Positions 34,826 to 46,832 of a DNA stretch of 64,000 nucleotides are shown one piece after another. The notes under the pieces are model-generated. The model was not told where the DNA came from and did not search any database. It saw nothing but the letters and a program-made list of their open reading frames with translations. How positions within the stretch are numbered: position 1 is the stretch's first letter; the number at the start of each line of letters is the position of its first letter. The position numbers and the translations under genes were made by a program. The DNA is from Roseibium sp. GTDB lineage: Bacteria; Pseudomonadota; Alphaproteobacteria; Rhizobiales; Stappiaceae. The DNA is taken from assembly GCA_017643215.1 (NCBI GenBank), contig JAEPNV010000019.1, forward strand, positions 29,997-93,996, in the 5' to 3' direction.

Positions 34826-35035
34826 CGCAGTTTCCTTGATATTGCGTTTTTGTCAGGAAACGCGCCCTCCTTGCCCCTGACCGGCACAGGCCGGCGAGCG
34901 GGTCGACAGGGGTCCAGCAAGACGGCGCCAGCCGGACACCCACGGGTGCGTAGGTTCGCGCAAGCTTTGACCCTCACGCGAGATGGCGCGTGGTATCGAA
35001 ACAACTGCGAAAAGTCAACAGCGCGGCGGCACTAA

Positions 35036-35851
35036 TCAGCGGACGGCGAAATCATCGCCGCGCGCAAGCTCCAGCCCGAAGCCGGCAAGCAGCCGCCGCA
35101 ATCCGTCCGTTGCCACACCGGAGGTGAAGATGGCGATGTCGGACCCAGTGGACGGCGCACAAAGGGTCGCACCGGCAAGCACCCGCGCCGCCTGCCGTGC
35201 GATCGCCTCGGCCGGATCGAGCCAATCGACCGGCCACGGCGCGATCTTGCGGAACCGGTTGGCCAAAAACGGATAATGGGTGCACGCCAGAACGACGATG
35301 TCCGTCCGCCGGCCGTCCTGCTTCAGGAAACAGGCATTGATCTCGGCCAGAAGCGCCGCATCGCTGATGGGCTCACCGCGCAGCTCCTGTTCCGCGTATC
35401 GGGCAAGATGGTTCGATCCGACGAGCCGGACATGACACTGGCTGGCGAAGCTGTCGATCAGATCCCTGGTATAGGCCCGCCGGACCGTGCCGGGCGTTGC
35501 CAGCACGGACACAAGACCGGAGGCGGTGCGCTCCGCCGCCGGTTTGATCGCCGGAACCGTGCCAACAAAACCATGGCCGGGATGGGTTTCCCGCAGAGCC
35601 TGTCCGGCGAGCGTAAACGCGGTGTTGCAGGCAATCACGGTTGCCTTGGGGTCGTAACGTTCCAGAAGCGCACCAAACAGATCAAGCAGCCGCTGCTTGA
35701 GCGGCGCCTCTTCCCAAGCGCCGATCGGAAACGCCGCATCATCGGCGACATAGATGATCGGCTCATAGGGAAGCAGAAGCCGCACCTCACGCAGGACCGT
35801 CAGCCCGCCAATTCCGGAATCGAAAATCAGAATTGGCCGGGTGTCCGCCAC
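35036..35851 (-). CDS. murI: Glutamate racemase
   Basis: Makes D-glutamate for peptidoglycan. The 271 residues hold the two catalytic-cysteine motifs VIACNTAF and [10 protein letters not shown] and the N-terminal [20 protein letters not shown] start at 35851 lies 4 bp after the trmJ stop with GGGGAC upstream, which indicates translational coupling; longer in-frame starts would run back into trmJ. Confidence 0.95.
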   Translation of the reverse strand: MADTRPILIFDSGIGGLTVLREVRLLLPYEPIIYVADDAAFPIGAWEEAPLKQRLLDLFGALLERYDPKATVIACNTAFTLAGQALRETHPGHGFVGTVPAIKPAAERTASGLVSVLATPGTVRRAYTRDLIDSFASQCHVRLVGSNHLARYAEQELRGEPISDAALLAEINACFLKQDGRRTDIVVLACTHYPFLANRFRKIAPWPVDWLDPAEAIARQAARVLAGATLCAPSTGSDIAIFTSGVATDGLRRLLAGFGLELARGDDFAVR

Positions 35852-35855
35852 GGTA

Positions 35856-36668
35856 TCAGTCCCCGTTTTCGCCCCCACCGCGGTCCCGGCGCGTCCGGGT
35901 CTCGCGGCGTTCCAGGGCAGCCACAACGCCGCGCAATGCCCGGACTTCCTGTTCGGTCAATTGCGCCTTTTGAAAGATGTTGCGCAGGGTCCTGATCATA
36001 TGCGGCCGCCGTTCCGCGGGCCGGAAGAAGGTCACTTCGTCCAGCGCGGCCTCGAAATGGTCGAAGAACCGGAACAGGTCGTCCTTTGCCGCTGGCGGAT
36101 GTTCCTCCGCGCTCAACCGGAAGGGCAGAACCCCGTCCGTCGCCGTCTTGCGCCATTCATAGGCGCACACGAGAACCGCCTGGGCAATGTTCAGCGAGGC
36201 AAAGTCCGGGTCGACCGGCAAGGTCAGGATTTCATCGGCCAGCGCCACCTCGTCGTTGTTGAGACCCCAGCGCTCCCGGCCGAAGATGTACCCCGTCGCC
36301 TGACCTCCGGCGCCAAGCGCCACCGCCTTTGCCGCCGCTTCGTCCGGGCCGCGCACCGGCTTGGGCACCTCGCGCGAACGGGCGGTTGTGGCGTAAACAA
36401 AGGTGAGGTCGGCGACCGCCGCCTCGAGGCTGTCGAAGACCTGCACCGCATCGATCACATGATCCGCGCGGCTCGCCGCGGCCCGCGCCTTCTCGCTCGG
36501 CCAACCGTCCCGGGGATTGACGATCCGAAGGTCGGCAAGCCCAAAATTCGCCATGGCCCGCGCCGCCGTGCCAATGTTTTCGCCAAGCTGCGGTTCGCAC
36601 AAGATAACAGCCGGCGGTTTGACGGCAACGATCCGGGCGTCGTCATTGATGTTTGCGTTTCTTGCCAT
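35856..36668 (-). CDS. trmJ: RNA methyltransferase of the TrmJ/SpoU family
   Basis: S-adenosylmethionine-dependent 2'-O-methyltransferase with a trefoil-knot SPOUT fold. TrmJ modifies position 32 of tRNA. Visible motifs are [20 protein letters not shown] (motif 1), [20 protein letters not shown] (motif 2) and [22 protein letters not shown] (motif 3). The ATG at 36668 gives 270 residues. The C-terminal extension is basic and ends [11 protein letters not shown]. Coupled to murI. Confidence 0.92.
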   Translation of the reverse strand: MARNANINDDARIVAVKPPAVILCEPQLGENIGTAARAMANFGLADLRIVNPRDGWPSEKARAAASRADHVIDAVQVFDSLEAAVADLTFVYATTARSREVPKPVRGPDEAAAKAVALGAGGQATGYIFGRERWGLNNDEVALADEILTLPVDPDFASLNIAQAVLVCAYEWRKTATDGVLPFRLSAEEHPPAAKDDLFRFFDHFEAALDEVTFFRPAERRPHMIRTLRNIFQKAQLTEQEVRALRGVVAALERRETRTRRDRGGGENGD

Positions 36669-36792
36669 GGGCTGCGGATGTAGCCGAACGATCGCCCCAT
36701 GAAAAGAGCGCCGGACCGCAATCGGGCTAGGCCCTGTGGACGAATTGGAGATGCATTTCGCCGGGAACCGCGCTCCAGTGCGTCCAAACGGC

Positions 36793-37338
36793 CTAAGCCG
36801 CAAACACCGGCGAAAGCCGCTTGTAAAACACCGTCGTGGACTCAAAGCCGCCGTTTGCGCCGGCGGCAAAATCGGGAATGACCCCGACCCGCCGATAGCC
36901 AAGCCGGGCGTACATGCCTTCCGCCGTGCCGCCCGTCACAGTATCAAGCACCAGGAGCGTGCGGCCAAGCGCGCGCGCCTTGTTTTCCAACGTGTTAAGC
37001 AACAGGCGGGCGATGCCCTGCCGCCGGGTGCCCGGATGGACCATCAGTTTGGTCACCTCCGCGCGGTGGCCGCCATTGTCCTGTCGCGCCAGGGCGAGGG
37101 TCACGGTCCCGACCAGGGCCTCCTTTTGCCAGGCGGCCCACACATGGGATGAGCCGCTTTCGAGCGCACCGGCCTGCCCCGCCCAGAACCGCTCGGCCTT
37201 GGCCAGGGACAAGGGCAAAACGAAGCCGATCCCGGCCCCGGCCTCCACGCAAGACGTCAACAAGCCGGCCAGGGGCCGCTGGACACGGTTGAGGTCGCGA
37301 TCACTCACCGGTTCGATCCGCACGGTCGTGTCACTCAT
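36793..37338 (-). CDS. GNAT family N-acetyltransferase
   Basis: A 181-residue acetyltransferase. The acetyl-CoA site reads VTKLMVHPGTRRQGIARLLLN (motif A with RxxGxA) followed by the TLLVLDTVTGGTAEGMYARLGYRRVG motif B region. The start ATG at 37338 overlaps the stop of the XRE-cupin gene by four bases (ATGA), so the two are translated together. The substrate is unknown. Confidence 0.92.
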   Translation of the reverse strand: MSDTTVRIEPVSDRDLNRVQRPLAGLLTSCVEAGAGIGFVLPLSLAKAERFWAGQAGALESGSSHVWAAWQKEALVGTVTLALARQDNGGHRAEVTKLMVHPGTRRQGIARLLLNTLENKARALGRTLLVLDTVTGGTAEGMYARLGYRRVGVIPDFAAGANGGFESTTVFYKRLSPVFAA

Positions 37339-37901
37339 GGCGCCACCACAAAAAGGAGATACCGGGCCGGGTGCGGCCCGAGAGACCGGTAGGTATTGCC
37401 ACCGCTCAGTCTGAAGCGCAGGCAATCACCTTTGCGAAGGGTATGAACATCAGAGCCCAGATGCGCCTCAAGCACGCCCGACACCATCACCAGATGATGT
37501 TCCAGGCCCGGAAGCGGCGACTGGCGGTAGGAGACGTGCTGACCGGCCGGAAGCGTGCCCTCTATGACGGTGGCGCAATATCCTGTCAGCGGCGGCGACA
37601 CGTTGCGGCGGACAAAACCGGAGCCTGGATCTTGCCAGACGGCTTGGTCATCGTGCCGCAGCAGCGGGTCCGAGCCGCCCTCGCCGGGGAAGAACGCCGC
37701 CATGGGAACCTGGAAGACGGCGGCGAGCTGGCCGAGCACCGCGGCGGTCGGACTTGTTTGTCCGCGCTCGATCCGCGACAGGGTGGCCCGGCTGACGCCC
37801 GATGCGTCGGCCAGATCGTCCAATGTCAGGCTGCGCTCCTGCCGAAGCGCGGCGATCCGCCCAGCAAGGGCCTCGTCGGATGTCATGTTGATACATCTCA
37901 T
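37335..37901 (-). CDS. XRE family regulator with C-terminal cupin domain
   Basis: A 188-residue regulator. An N-terminal HTH (about residues 14-68) includes LTLDDLADASGVSRATLSRIERGQTSPTA-type sequence, followed by a cupin domain from about 105 (GYCATVIEGTLPAGQHVSYRQSPLPG and LRKGDCLRFR). This class often controls an overlapping acetyltransferase gene, as here. Start at 37901, or ATG at 37886 (MTSDEALAGR). The upstream AT-rich stretch with repeated ATGAGA-like half-sites is a likely autoregulatory region. Confidence 0.92.
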   Translation of the reverse strand: MRCINMTSDEALAGRIAALRQERSLTLDDLADASGVSRATLSRIERGQTSPTAAVLGQLAAVFQVPMAAFFPGEGGSDPLLRHDDQAVWQDPGSGFVRRNVSPPLTGYCATVIEGTLPAGQHVSYRQSPLPGLEHHLVMVSGVLEAHLGSDVHTLRKGDCLRFRLSGGNTYRSLGPHPARYLLFVVAP

Positions 37902-37983
37902 TTATGATCTTTAATTCTCATATATGAGACTTCATTGGTTTGCAATTGCGCCGATCACGTCCAACCACGCCGACACCGCATTC

Positions 37984-38060
37984 ACTGCTCTCCGGTTTAA
38001 TCCGGTTGTGGGATGTTCATTGTCAGCCCGCATGCCTCACCCTGCCGCCCGGCCACCGAT
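37984..38060 (+). repeat. Dispersed intergenic repeat, copy C
   Basis: About 77 bp matching the second half of copy A (23274-23350), with CCGGTTGTGGGATGTTCAT and TGCCGCCC preserved. It sits in the 290-bp spacer before the HdeD gene, which otherwise holds nothing recognisable. Confidence 0.8.
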
Positions 38061-38190
38061 GTTCAGTCTGGAGAGATGGTTGACACGTGTTCGGCAAGCC
38101 AACCATCTAACGTGACGGACGTCGGCCTATGCAAATCCGGTTGCAGGCCTATGATGGGCCCGTCTGACGACATGTAACGGAGACCGTGCG

Positions 38191-38757
38191 ATGTCTGACC
38201 CGCTTCAAAACGTTGAGGATTTGCGTGCCAGGATCCAGGACAATTGGGAGTGGTTCCTGGCGCTCGGGATCGCCCTTGTCATTGGCGGCATTGTTCTGAT
38301 CGCGGCCCCGTTTGCCACGTCCATCGCCATTACCTTGCTGATTGCGGCGGTGCTGTTCGTGGGCGGTCTGATCCAGATCTACCATGCCTTTAAGACCCAG
38401 GCCTGGTCCGGATTTTTATGGAATCTGATCACCGGCCTCATCGCCGTGATCGGCGGCATCGTGATCTATGTGAATCCGGTGGCCGGCACCTTCGCACTGA
38501 CCCTCGTCATTGCCGCGATCTTTATCGCGCAAGGCGTCAGCCAGCTTCTGATGGCCTTTCGCATTCGCCCGCATGAGGGCTGGGGTTGGGTGGCGGCGGC
38601 GGGCGCCGTGTCGCTTGTGGCGGGGTTCCTGATCTGGATGGATCTGCCCGGATCGGCGGTCTGGGCACTGGGTCTGATCGCCGGCATATCGGTATTGATG
38701 AACGGCTGGAGCTATATTGCCATCGCGCTGGCGGCCCGGGCGTCAAAAAGCGTCTGA
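38191..38757 (+). CDS. HdeD family acid-resistance membrane protein
   Basis: A 188-residue inner-membrane protein with six predicted spans in three pairs. The paired pattern of glycine-rich helices (GIALVIGGIVLIAAPFATS, LITGLIAVIGGIVIYVNP, AGAVSLVAGFLIWMDLPG) is typical of HdeD. In enterobacteria HdeD helps survive acid; here the role is inferred only from family. It appears to be a single gene. Confidence 0.88.
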   Translation: MSDPLQNVEDLRARIQDNWEWFLALGIALVIGGIVLIAAPFATSIAITLLIAAVLFVGGLIQIYHAFKTQAWSGFLWNLITGLIAVIGGIVIYVNPVAGTFALTLVIAAIFIAQGVSQLLMAFRIRPHEGWGWVAAAGAVSLVAGFLIWMDLPGSAVWALGLIAGISVLMNGWSYIAIALAARASKSV

Positions 38758-39000
38758 TCCCCTTTAAAAAAGAGACAATTGCTGTCCGGAAACCCTTCCG
38801 GCCGGCGCTGTTTTCCGCTAGTTTGCCGGTGTGATGTCACCGCTGGAAATTGGGCCTCATATCCATGGTCGCCGTGATCGGTCGAAATGCGGGAACACCG
38901 CACGCCAAGGCCCATTGGTGGTGGCCGCCACCCCGTTTGGTGTGACACCGGCACGCCCGGTCTCCTCCCAGTCGTAAACACCAAACGGACTTTTAATCTC

Positions 39001-40134
39001 ATGATGACCGCAACACTGCGTGCCGACCGGCGCGCCGTTGAAATCTCCTGGCCGGACGCCACATCGGCCACCTTCCCGGCCCTGTTCCTGCGCGACAATT
39101 GCGCCAGTGGCTTCCATCCCCAAACGCTTGAACGCGAATTCGACCTGACCAGCGTGCCGCTTGACCTTCAGATCGCCTCGGCCGCCATTGAAGGCACCGA
39201 GCTTGTTGTGTCCTGGGCGGGCGAGGACCTTGTAAGCCGGTTCCCGTCCGGATGGCTCCACAGCCATCGGCCCGGGACGCCGCAGGACGATCCGGCGGCG
39301 GTCCGCCCTCATAGTTGGCGCGCGGACCTGACCAAGGCCGATCTGCCCCGGGCCGCGGCGGCCGATCTTCTGGCACATGACGACAAGCTGCTCACATTCC
39401 TGGTCGCCGCCAAGCGCACCGGTCTGGCGATCGTCGACGGCATGGCCGACGACGCCGAGGCAGGGATGACCGTTGCCCGGCGGATCGGATTTTTGCGCGA
39501 GACGAATTTTGGCATCACCTTCGAGGTCATGTCGAAGCCGGATCCCAACAACCTCGCCTACACAAGCCACGCCCTGCCGCTGCACACGGATCTGACCAAC
39601 CAGGAGCTTGCTCCCGGTTTTCAGTTCCTGCATTGCCTTTCCAACGAGGCCGAGGGCGGCGGATCGACCTTTGCCGACGGTTTTGCTGTCGCCGCCGATC
39701 TGAAAGCCCGCGACCCGGACGCCTTCGATCTGCTCGCCCGGACCGCCGTTCCGTTCCGGTTTCAAGACGCCGAGTATGACATTCGCAAACACCATACGGT
39801 GATCCAGCGCGATCATTTCGGCGCGGTCAGCGAAATCCGCTTCAACGCCCATCTTGCCGGTGTGTTCGACCTGCCAACAGAGCGAATGGAGGACTATTAC
39901 CGCGCCTACCGTACGTTGATGGCGATGATCCGTGACAAAGCCTATGTCATGACGACCCGGTTGAATGGCGGCGAGATGGTCATCTTCGACAACCGCCGGG
40001 TCCTTCATGGCCGGGCGGCCTTCGATCCCTCCACCGGGTTCCGGCACCTGCGCGGCTGTTATGTCGACCGCGGCGAGTTTGACAGCCGGATCCGGGTGCT
40101 CTCACGAGGCATGACGGCAGTGAAGGCGGCCTGA
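39001..40134 (+). CDS. Gamma-butyrobetaine hydroxylase-like 2-oxoglutarate dioxygenase
   Basis: A non-heme iron enzyme of the TauD superfamily, with an N-terminal DUF971-like domain (SWPDATSATFPALFLRDNCAS) and the catalytic domain from about residue 120. Iron ligands are visible as HTD in LPLHTDLTNQE and the distal His of RRVLHGRAAF; the 2-oxoglutarate arginine is in GFRHLRGCYVD. This domain pair and 377-residue length fit gamma-butyrobetaine dioxygenase (carnitine synthesis) or trimethyllysine dioxygenase. The start is ATG at 39001 or 39004. The substrate is an inference. Confidence 0.88.
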   Translation: MMTATLRADRRAVEISWPDATSATFPALFLRDNCASGFHPQTLEREFDLTSVPLDLQIASAAIEGTELVVSWAGEDLVSRFPSGWLHSHRPGTPQDDPAAVRPHSWRADLTKADLPRAAAADLLAHDDKLLTFLVAAKRTGLAIVDGMADDAEAGMTVARRIGFLRETNFGITFEVMSKPDPNNLAYTSHALPLHTDLTNQELAPGFQFLHCLSNEAEGGGSTFADGFAVAADLKARDPDAFDLLARTAVPFRFQDAEYDIRKHHTVIQRDHFGAVSEIRFNAHLAGVFDLPTERMEDYYRAYRTLMAMIRDKAYVMTTRLNGGEMVIFDNRRVLHGRAAFDPSTGFRHLRGCYVDRGEFDSRIRVLSRGMTAVKAA

Positions 40135-40252
40135 CCGGTCTGAACTCCTGGCGCACCGGGCGGCCCTTCGCCCGGTGCGTCCACCCACGGCCACAGCTTG
40201 CGGTATCGTGGTCAGGCAAGACGACGTCGCGTGGACACCGGAGAGCCTGCCA

Positions 40253-40690
40253 ATGCCGATGCCGCAGACCTATTTCCAGGCGTCACGGGAGTTCGATGCC
40301 TTCATCCTGGACGTGCGTGACACCTGCTTGTTGCAAACCCACCACCAAGCCTATCACACGCTCCGCGCCGTTCTTCATGTCTTCCGCTCGCATATAACGA
40401 CAGACCAGGCGCTCGCCTTTGCTAATGTGCTGCCAGCCGTCACGCGCGCGATTTTCGTCGAGGACTGGACACCGAACGATGCCCCGCCGCCGTTTCCGGA
40501 GCGCAAGGTTCTGGTGAGGGAGGTCCAATCCGTCCGCAAGGACCACAACCTTGCGCCTGACAGCGCCATTCAGGATGTCGCGGCGGCGCTGCGCCGGTCA
40601 TCCATTGACGAACGCGACCTCGACCGGGTCCTGGCGGATCTGCCGGACGGGGCCCGGGCATTTTGGAACCCGGACAGCGCGGCGGCCTGA
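40253..40690 (+). CDS. DUF2267 domain protein
   Basis: A 145-residue soluble protein of the DUF2267 family, with the alphaproteobacterial layout MPMPQTYFQASREFDAFILD, HHQAYHTLRAVLHVFRSHIT, FANVLPAVTRAIFVEDW and the C-terminal ALRRSSIDERDLDRVLADLP. The function is unknown. The ATG at 40253 begins at the conserved segment. It lies between the dioxygenase and isocitrate dehydrogenase genes without tight coupling. Confidence 0.88.
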   Translation: MPMPQTYFQASREFDAFILDVRDTCLLQTHHQAYHTLRAVLHVFRSHITTDQALAFANVLPAVTRAIFVEDWTPNDAPPPFPERKVLVREVQSVRKDHNLAPDSAIQDVAAALRRSSIDERDLDRVLADLPDGARAFWNPDSAAA

Positions 40691-40724
40691 ATGCCCTCCC
40701 CTCTTTCGCCCAATGGACATTTGA

Positions 40725-43100
<2,376 letters not shown>

Positions 43101-43161
43101 GGGAATAGCGGCTCATCGCGCCGTCGGCGCCCGATAACCAGCCGGCATGGGACGATAAAAT

Positions 43162-43187
43162 GGGGTCTGGTGATCAAACCAGACCCC
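43162..43187 (+). terminator. Strong hairpin after the monomeric isocitrate dehydrogenase gene
   Basis: A perfect 9-bp stem GGGGTCTGG...CCAGACCCC with an 8-nt loop, 62 bp after the stop. There is no T-run, so termination may need Rho or the hairpin may protect the mRNA 3' end. Confidence 0.55.
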
Positions 43188-43451
43188 CGCTAGATAAAGT
43201 GGGATGGGGTCGTGCATCTTTGCCGTGATATGCGGCCGTGGGGCCCGCCCGATTAGGACGAGTTAAGCCGCCTTGGGGTATATCTGGCGTTGCATTTCTT
43301 ATTGAGCCGAAGGTTTTTGCCGGCCGAGATTTTGGATCCCGCTTGGGAACCTATTTTGCTTTCTTTTTCCGTCGACCACTGATGAATTGCCGGCGACATG
43401 ACTGTTATAAGCACCGGACATGAGGCCGATCCACGTGCCACACGGTAATGC

Positions 43452-43462
43452 GTAACGGTTAC
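43452..43462. promoter_or_regulatory. Palindrome GTAAC-G-GTTAC
   Basis: Perfect 5-bp arms, about 100 bp before the TPR signalling gene. It shares the GTTAC core with the larger palindrome at 43513. Confidence 0.45.
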
Positions 43463-43467
43463 AAAAA

Positions 43468-43480
43468 TTCCCTTAGGGAA
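43468..43480. promoter_or_regulatory. Palindrome TTCCCT-T-AGGGAA
   Basis: Perfect 6-bp arms around one base, followed directly by a further half-like ACCCTTAA. Unassigned operator candidate. Confidence 0.4.
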
Positions 43481-43512
43481 GAACCCTTAAAACGTGCGAC
43501 TATTGTCGCGTT

Positions 43513-43529
43513 GTTACACCTTGTGTAAC
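43513..43529. promoter_or_regulatory. Palindrome GTTACAC-CTT-GTGTAAC
   Basis: Perfect 7-bp arms with a 3-bp centre, 30 bp before the ATG at 43559, followed by an extra TGTAAC half-site at 43534-43539. This position suits a repressor or an autoregulatory site. Confidence 0.55.
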
Positions 43530-43558
43530 GTGATGTAACCGTCACATTGTTCACGGAA

Positions 43559-45361
43559 ATGAAAAAAACGGACTTTGACCGACGCGGCTTGGGCATGACG
43601 GATTCGGATCGAATCGAAAAAAACGACGTCCGTCAGGCGTTGGACCGGATACTGGCAAGCGATGAATTCAGGACTTCGCCGCGCCTAAAGGAAATACTGC
43701 GCCATATCGTCGAACGCACTTTGGACGGCCGGGCGGACGAAATCAATGAAACGGCTCTTGCCATCGAAGTGTTCGCGCGCGCGCCCAACGACCTTGACGA
43801 GTCGGATTCCGTCGTGCGCGTCACAATGGCCCGATTGAGGCGGAAGTTAAGCCACTACTATCATGAACATGGCCAATCCGATCCCGTCCGCATTGAAATT
43901 GGATCGGGCTCCTATACGCCATCGTTTCGTGCTGCGGGCACACCCCCCACAATTGCCGAAGACAAAACTGCACTGCCCGCGCGGCCTGGCAAGGAACCGG
44001 CAAAGAGGCTGGCATCATGGACGAGTTCACCAGGACTGGTCCTTTCCGGATTTGTCCTGGTTGCCATGCTCGGTGCCCTTGGAGCGTATCTGTTCCATAT
44101 TGGCTTTGCCGATCACCATCAGGCCAAAAGCGATGTGCCATTCATTGCGGTCATCGGATTGGACAGCAACACTGAAACCAACGGTTACGGTCAGGCCTTT
44201 CAGACCGCGGTGACGTCGAACCTGGCGAAGCTTTCGGGTCTGCGCGTGATGGCCCACAGTCCCAAAGGCGCACAGGAATTGCAAAACCTGTCGATTGGTG
44301 AGATGCGGCAGCGTTATGGACTGACACACGTCATCCGGGGCACGTACTCACGGCGACACGGCAACCTTCGGCTGGACGCCGAGTTGGTTGAGACAAGCAC
44401 CAATCACGTGATTTGGGCCGAGTCATTCGGCGGTACGGTTGCCGAGGTAAGCGGCTTTGAAAACCGCGCCATCACGCGGGTCGCCGAAGCGTTGTCGGTC
44501 GTCATCCGCCCCGATGAAAGCCAAAGGCTCTATCTTCGCCACACGCAAAACCTGGAAGCGATCACGCTCTTCACGCGCGCCATGCGGACGCTTTATCCGC
44601 CCTACGATGCCTGGCGCGTCTTTACGGCCATTGAACTGTTTGAAGAAACGACAAAAATTGATCCCGAATTCGCCGGGGGGTATGTTGGACAGTCCCTCGC
44701 GCACGCTTACCTCTTCCTATTCCAACACACACCGACGCCGGATGAGGAATTGGACCGTGCGATTGCCTTTGCGAAGGAGGCAATTGACGTTGATCCCCAA
44801 TTTGCAACTGCTTATTCGACGCGTGGCTTGGCACATGCGCTTCGCAAGGACTACGACCAAGCCATCGCGGACACACGCCGGGCGATCGCACTTCAACCAA
44901 GCGATCCGGCCGCGCAGGCCGAACTCGCCCGGGTCCTGGCCTTTGCTGGCATGCACCGCGAAGCTCTGTCGGTGATCGACGAGGCTTTACGGCTCGATCC
45001 GTTCAAGGTTCGCACGCCGTACCGGAATATCCGCGGCCTGATCCTGTTCAACCTGGGCCGGTATGACGAAGCATATGCGACATTTGAAGAGAACATTCTC
45101 ATCGGAGGCCCAAACTCGCCGCATTTCCTTTTGTTGCGTGCGGTCACTGCCGACATGGTCGGCAGGAAGGATGAAGCGCGTGCGCATATCGCCCGGCTTA
45201 ACGCGGCGTTTCCCGAGCTTGATGCCAGATACTGGATTGATCTTTGGGACGGGCCTGAGGGACGGACAGATGATACACTGGCGGTGCTTTCAAGGCTCGG
45301 CCTTGGTTCAGCCCAACAAGAAGACGCCGATCCGATCAGTGGCCCACAGGACCGAACATGA
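43559..45361 (+). CDS. Winged-helix-like / transmembrane / TolB-like / TPR signalling protein
   Basis: A protein of about 600 residues. The N-terminal 110 residues resemble the DNA-binding-like domain found in Hyphomicrobiales cyclase-associated regulators (VRQALDRILASDEFRTSPRL, SVVRVTMARLRRKLSHYYHE). A single membrane span lies at about 153-177 (LVLSGFVLVAMLGALGAYLF). It is followed by a TolB/FlgO-like domain (residues about 190-310: GLTHVIRGTYSRRHGNLRLD) and tetratricopeptide repeats (about 340-560: AYSTRGLAHALRKDYDQAIA). The start could also be TTG at 43547 or ATG at 43595. The likely role is membrane-bound sensing or regulation. The promoter is rich in palindromes. Confidence 0.8.
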   Translation: MKKTDFDRRGLGMTDSDRIEKNDVRQALDRILASDEFRTSPRLKEILRHIVERTLDGRADEINETALAIEVFARAPNDLDESDSVVRVTMARLRRKLSHYYHEHGQSDPVRIEIGSGSYTPSFRAAGTPPTIAEDKTALPARPGKEPAKRLASWTSSPGLVLSGFVLVAMLGALGAYLFHIGFADHHQAKSDVPFIAVIGLDSNTETNGYGQAFQTAVTSNLAKLSGLRVMAHSPKGAQELQNLSIGEMRQRYGLTHVIRGTYSRRHGNLRLDAELVETSTNHVIWAESFGGTVAEVSGFENRAITRVAEALSVVIRPDESQRLYLRHTQNLEAITLFTRAMRTLYPPYDAWRVFTAIELFEETTKIDPEFAGGYVGQSLAHAYLFLFQHTPTPDEELDRAIAFAKEAIDVDPQFATAYSTRGLAHALRKDYDQAIADTRRAIALQPSDPAAQAELARVLAFAGMHREALSVIDEALRLDPFKVRTPYRNIRGLILFNLGRYDEAYATFEENILIGGPNSPHFLLLRAVTADMVGRKDEARAHIARLNAAFPELDARYWIDLWDGPEGRTDDTLAVLSRLGLGSAQQEDADPISGPQDRT

Positions 45362-45578
45362 GGTGTGCGTCCCGCCCCGGACGAATGACATTCGACATTC
45401 GAAGCCAGTCGAAGGGATCGATTTGACCACGGCCCGCATCTCCCGGCCGGTTCTTGCCGGCAATTTGTCCCAATCGATGGCCGATGAGCGGGCGCGAAGA
45501 TCCGGGAGCAGCCACGCCAAACTGCGTAAACTGTTGGTCGGCCATGGATGCAAGAACGAGCGAAAGGCGCGCTGATGA

Positions 45579-46802
45579 ATGCCGCAACCGCCCCTGCCCC
45601 CAATCGCCATTGATGCCTTTGCAGCCTTCACACTCGGAATTTTGGTCTACTTCATCGGCGTACGGCTCAGCGACCGATTTCCGGTCCTGCGGCGTTACTC
45701 GATCCCCGAACCGGTAAGCGGCGGACTGCTCACGGCTTTGGCGGTGCTGGGTGTCGTGCTGTCGACCGGCCGGGCCGTGTCATTCGATCTGGCCGTGCGC
45801 GACTTCCTGCTGGTGTATTTCTTCACGACGGTCGGGCTGAACGCCCGGCTTTCCGACCTCGTCAAAGGCGGTCCGCTTCTCGGCATCATGCTGGTCCTCA
45901 CCATCGTGTGCATGGGCCTTCAAAACGCAACAGGCTTGGTGTCCGCGCTGTTATGGGGCGTGCCGCAACACGCCGGTGTCATGCTCGGAACGGCGTCCCT
46001 CATCGGCGGCCACGGCACGGCGATCGCCTGGGGCCCGGTCGTTCAGGAGCAGCATGGTGTTGCCGGTGCGGCCGAACTCGGCATTGCCACCGCAACGCTT
46101 GGTCTGATCGCAGCCAGCGTTTTGGGCGGTCCGCTTGCCCGGTTTCTGATTGAAAAGAACGGCCTCATTGCCCATTCCGACGGTGAGCAGATCGCCGAAG
46201 GCGCGGAAATCGATGAACCCACGGCCCAAGATCCGGTCAGCAACGACGGGGTCTTGCGCAGCATTTTCTGGATCCACGTGGCGATCGCCCTGGGATTTTC
46301 AGCCCATGAATCCCTGCTGGCCGCAGGCGTGAAACTGCCGCTGTTCGTGCCGTGTCTTTTGGCCGGCATCCTTCTGTCCAACACAATCCCGCGCCTGTTC
46401 AGGCGTCTTCCCTGGCCCGCCCACACGCCGTCCCTGGCCTTGGTCCAGGAAATCAGCCTCTCGGTGTTCCTGGCCATGTCCTTGATGAGCATGGAGCTGT
46501 GGACGCTGGCCTCAAGCGCCGGCGTTCTTGCCACCACGATCGTGCTGCAAACGCTCGTGGCGGCAAGCTTCATCCTGTTCGTCGTTTTTCCGGTCATGGG
46601 CCGCAACTATTTCGCCGCGGTTTTGTCGGCCGGGTTCGCCGGATTTTCCCTTGGCGCCACCCCGACCGCGATCGCCAACATGACGGCGGTGACCCAGCGC
46701 TACGGCCCCTCTCCGCTCGCTTTCATCATCCTGCCGCTCATCTCCGCGTTTTTCGTCGACATCGCGAACGCCTTCATGATCCAGTGGTTTTTGGGGCTTT
46801 GA
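45579..46802 (+). CDS. gltS: Sodium/glutamate symporter
   Basis: A 407-residue secondary transporter for glutamate with sodium. Family features are the N-terminal LGILVYFIGVRLSDRFPVLR and RYSIPEPVSGGLL segments, the VMLGTASLIGGHGTAIAWGP re-entrant loop, the second re-entrant segment SLGATPTAIANMTAVTQRYG, and a final AFFVDIANAFMI span. About ten to twelve spans in two inverted halves. The ATG at 45579 overlaps TGATGA upstream sequence without a preceding gene frame. Single gene. Confidence 0.93.
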   Translation: MPQPPLPPIAIDAFAAFTLGILVYFIGVRLSDRFPVLRRYSIPEPVSGGLLTALAVLGVVLSTGRAVSFDLAVRDFLLVYFFTTVGLNARLSDLVKGGPLLGIMLVLTIVCMGLQNATGLVSALLWGVPQHAGVMLGTASLIGGHGTAIAWGPVVQEQHGVAGAAELGIATATLGLIAASVLGGPLARFLIEKNGLIAHSDGEQIAEGAEIDEPTAQDPVSNDGVLRSIFWIHVAIALGFSAHESLLAAGVKLPLFVPCLLAGILLSNTIPRLFRRLPWPAHTPSLALVQEISLSVFLAMSLMSMELWTLASSAGVLATTIVLQTLVAASFILFVVFPVMGRNYFAAVLSAGFAGFSLGATPTAIANMTAVTQRYGPSPLAFIILPLISAFFVDIANAFMIQWFLGL

Positions 46803-46832
46803 TCCGCCGGCGCCTAGGTTTGCAGACGCGGA

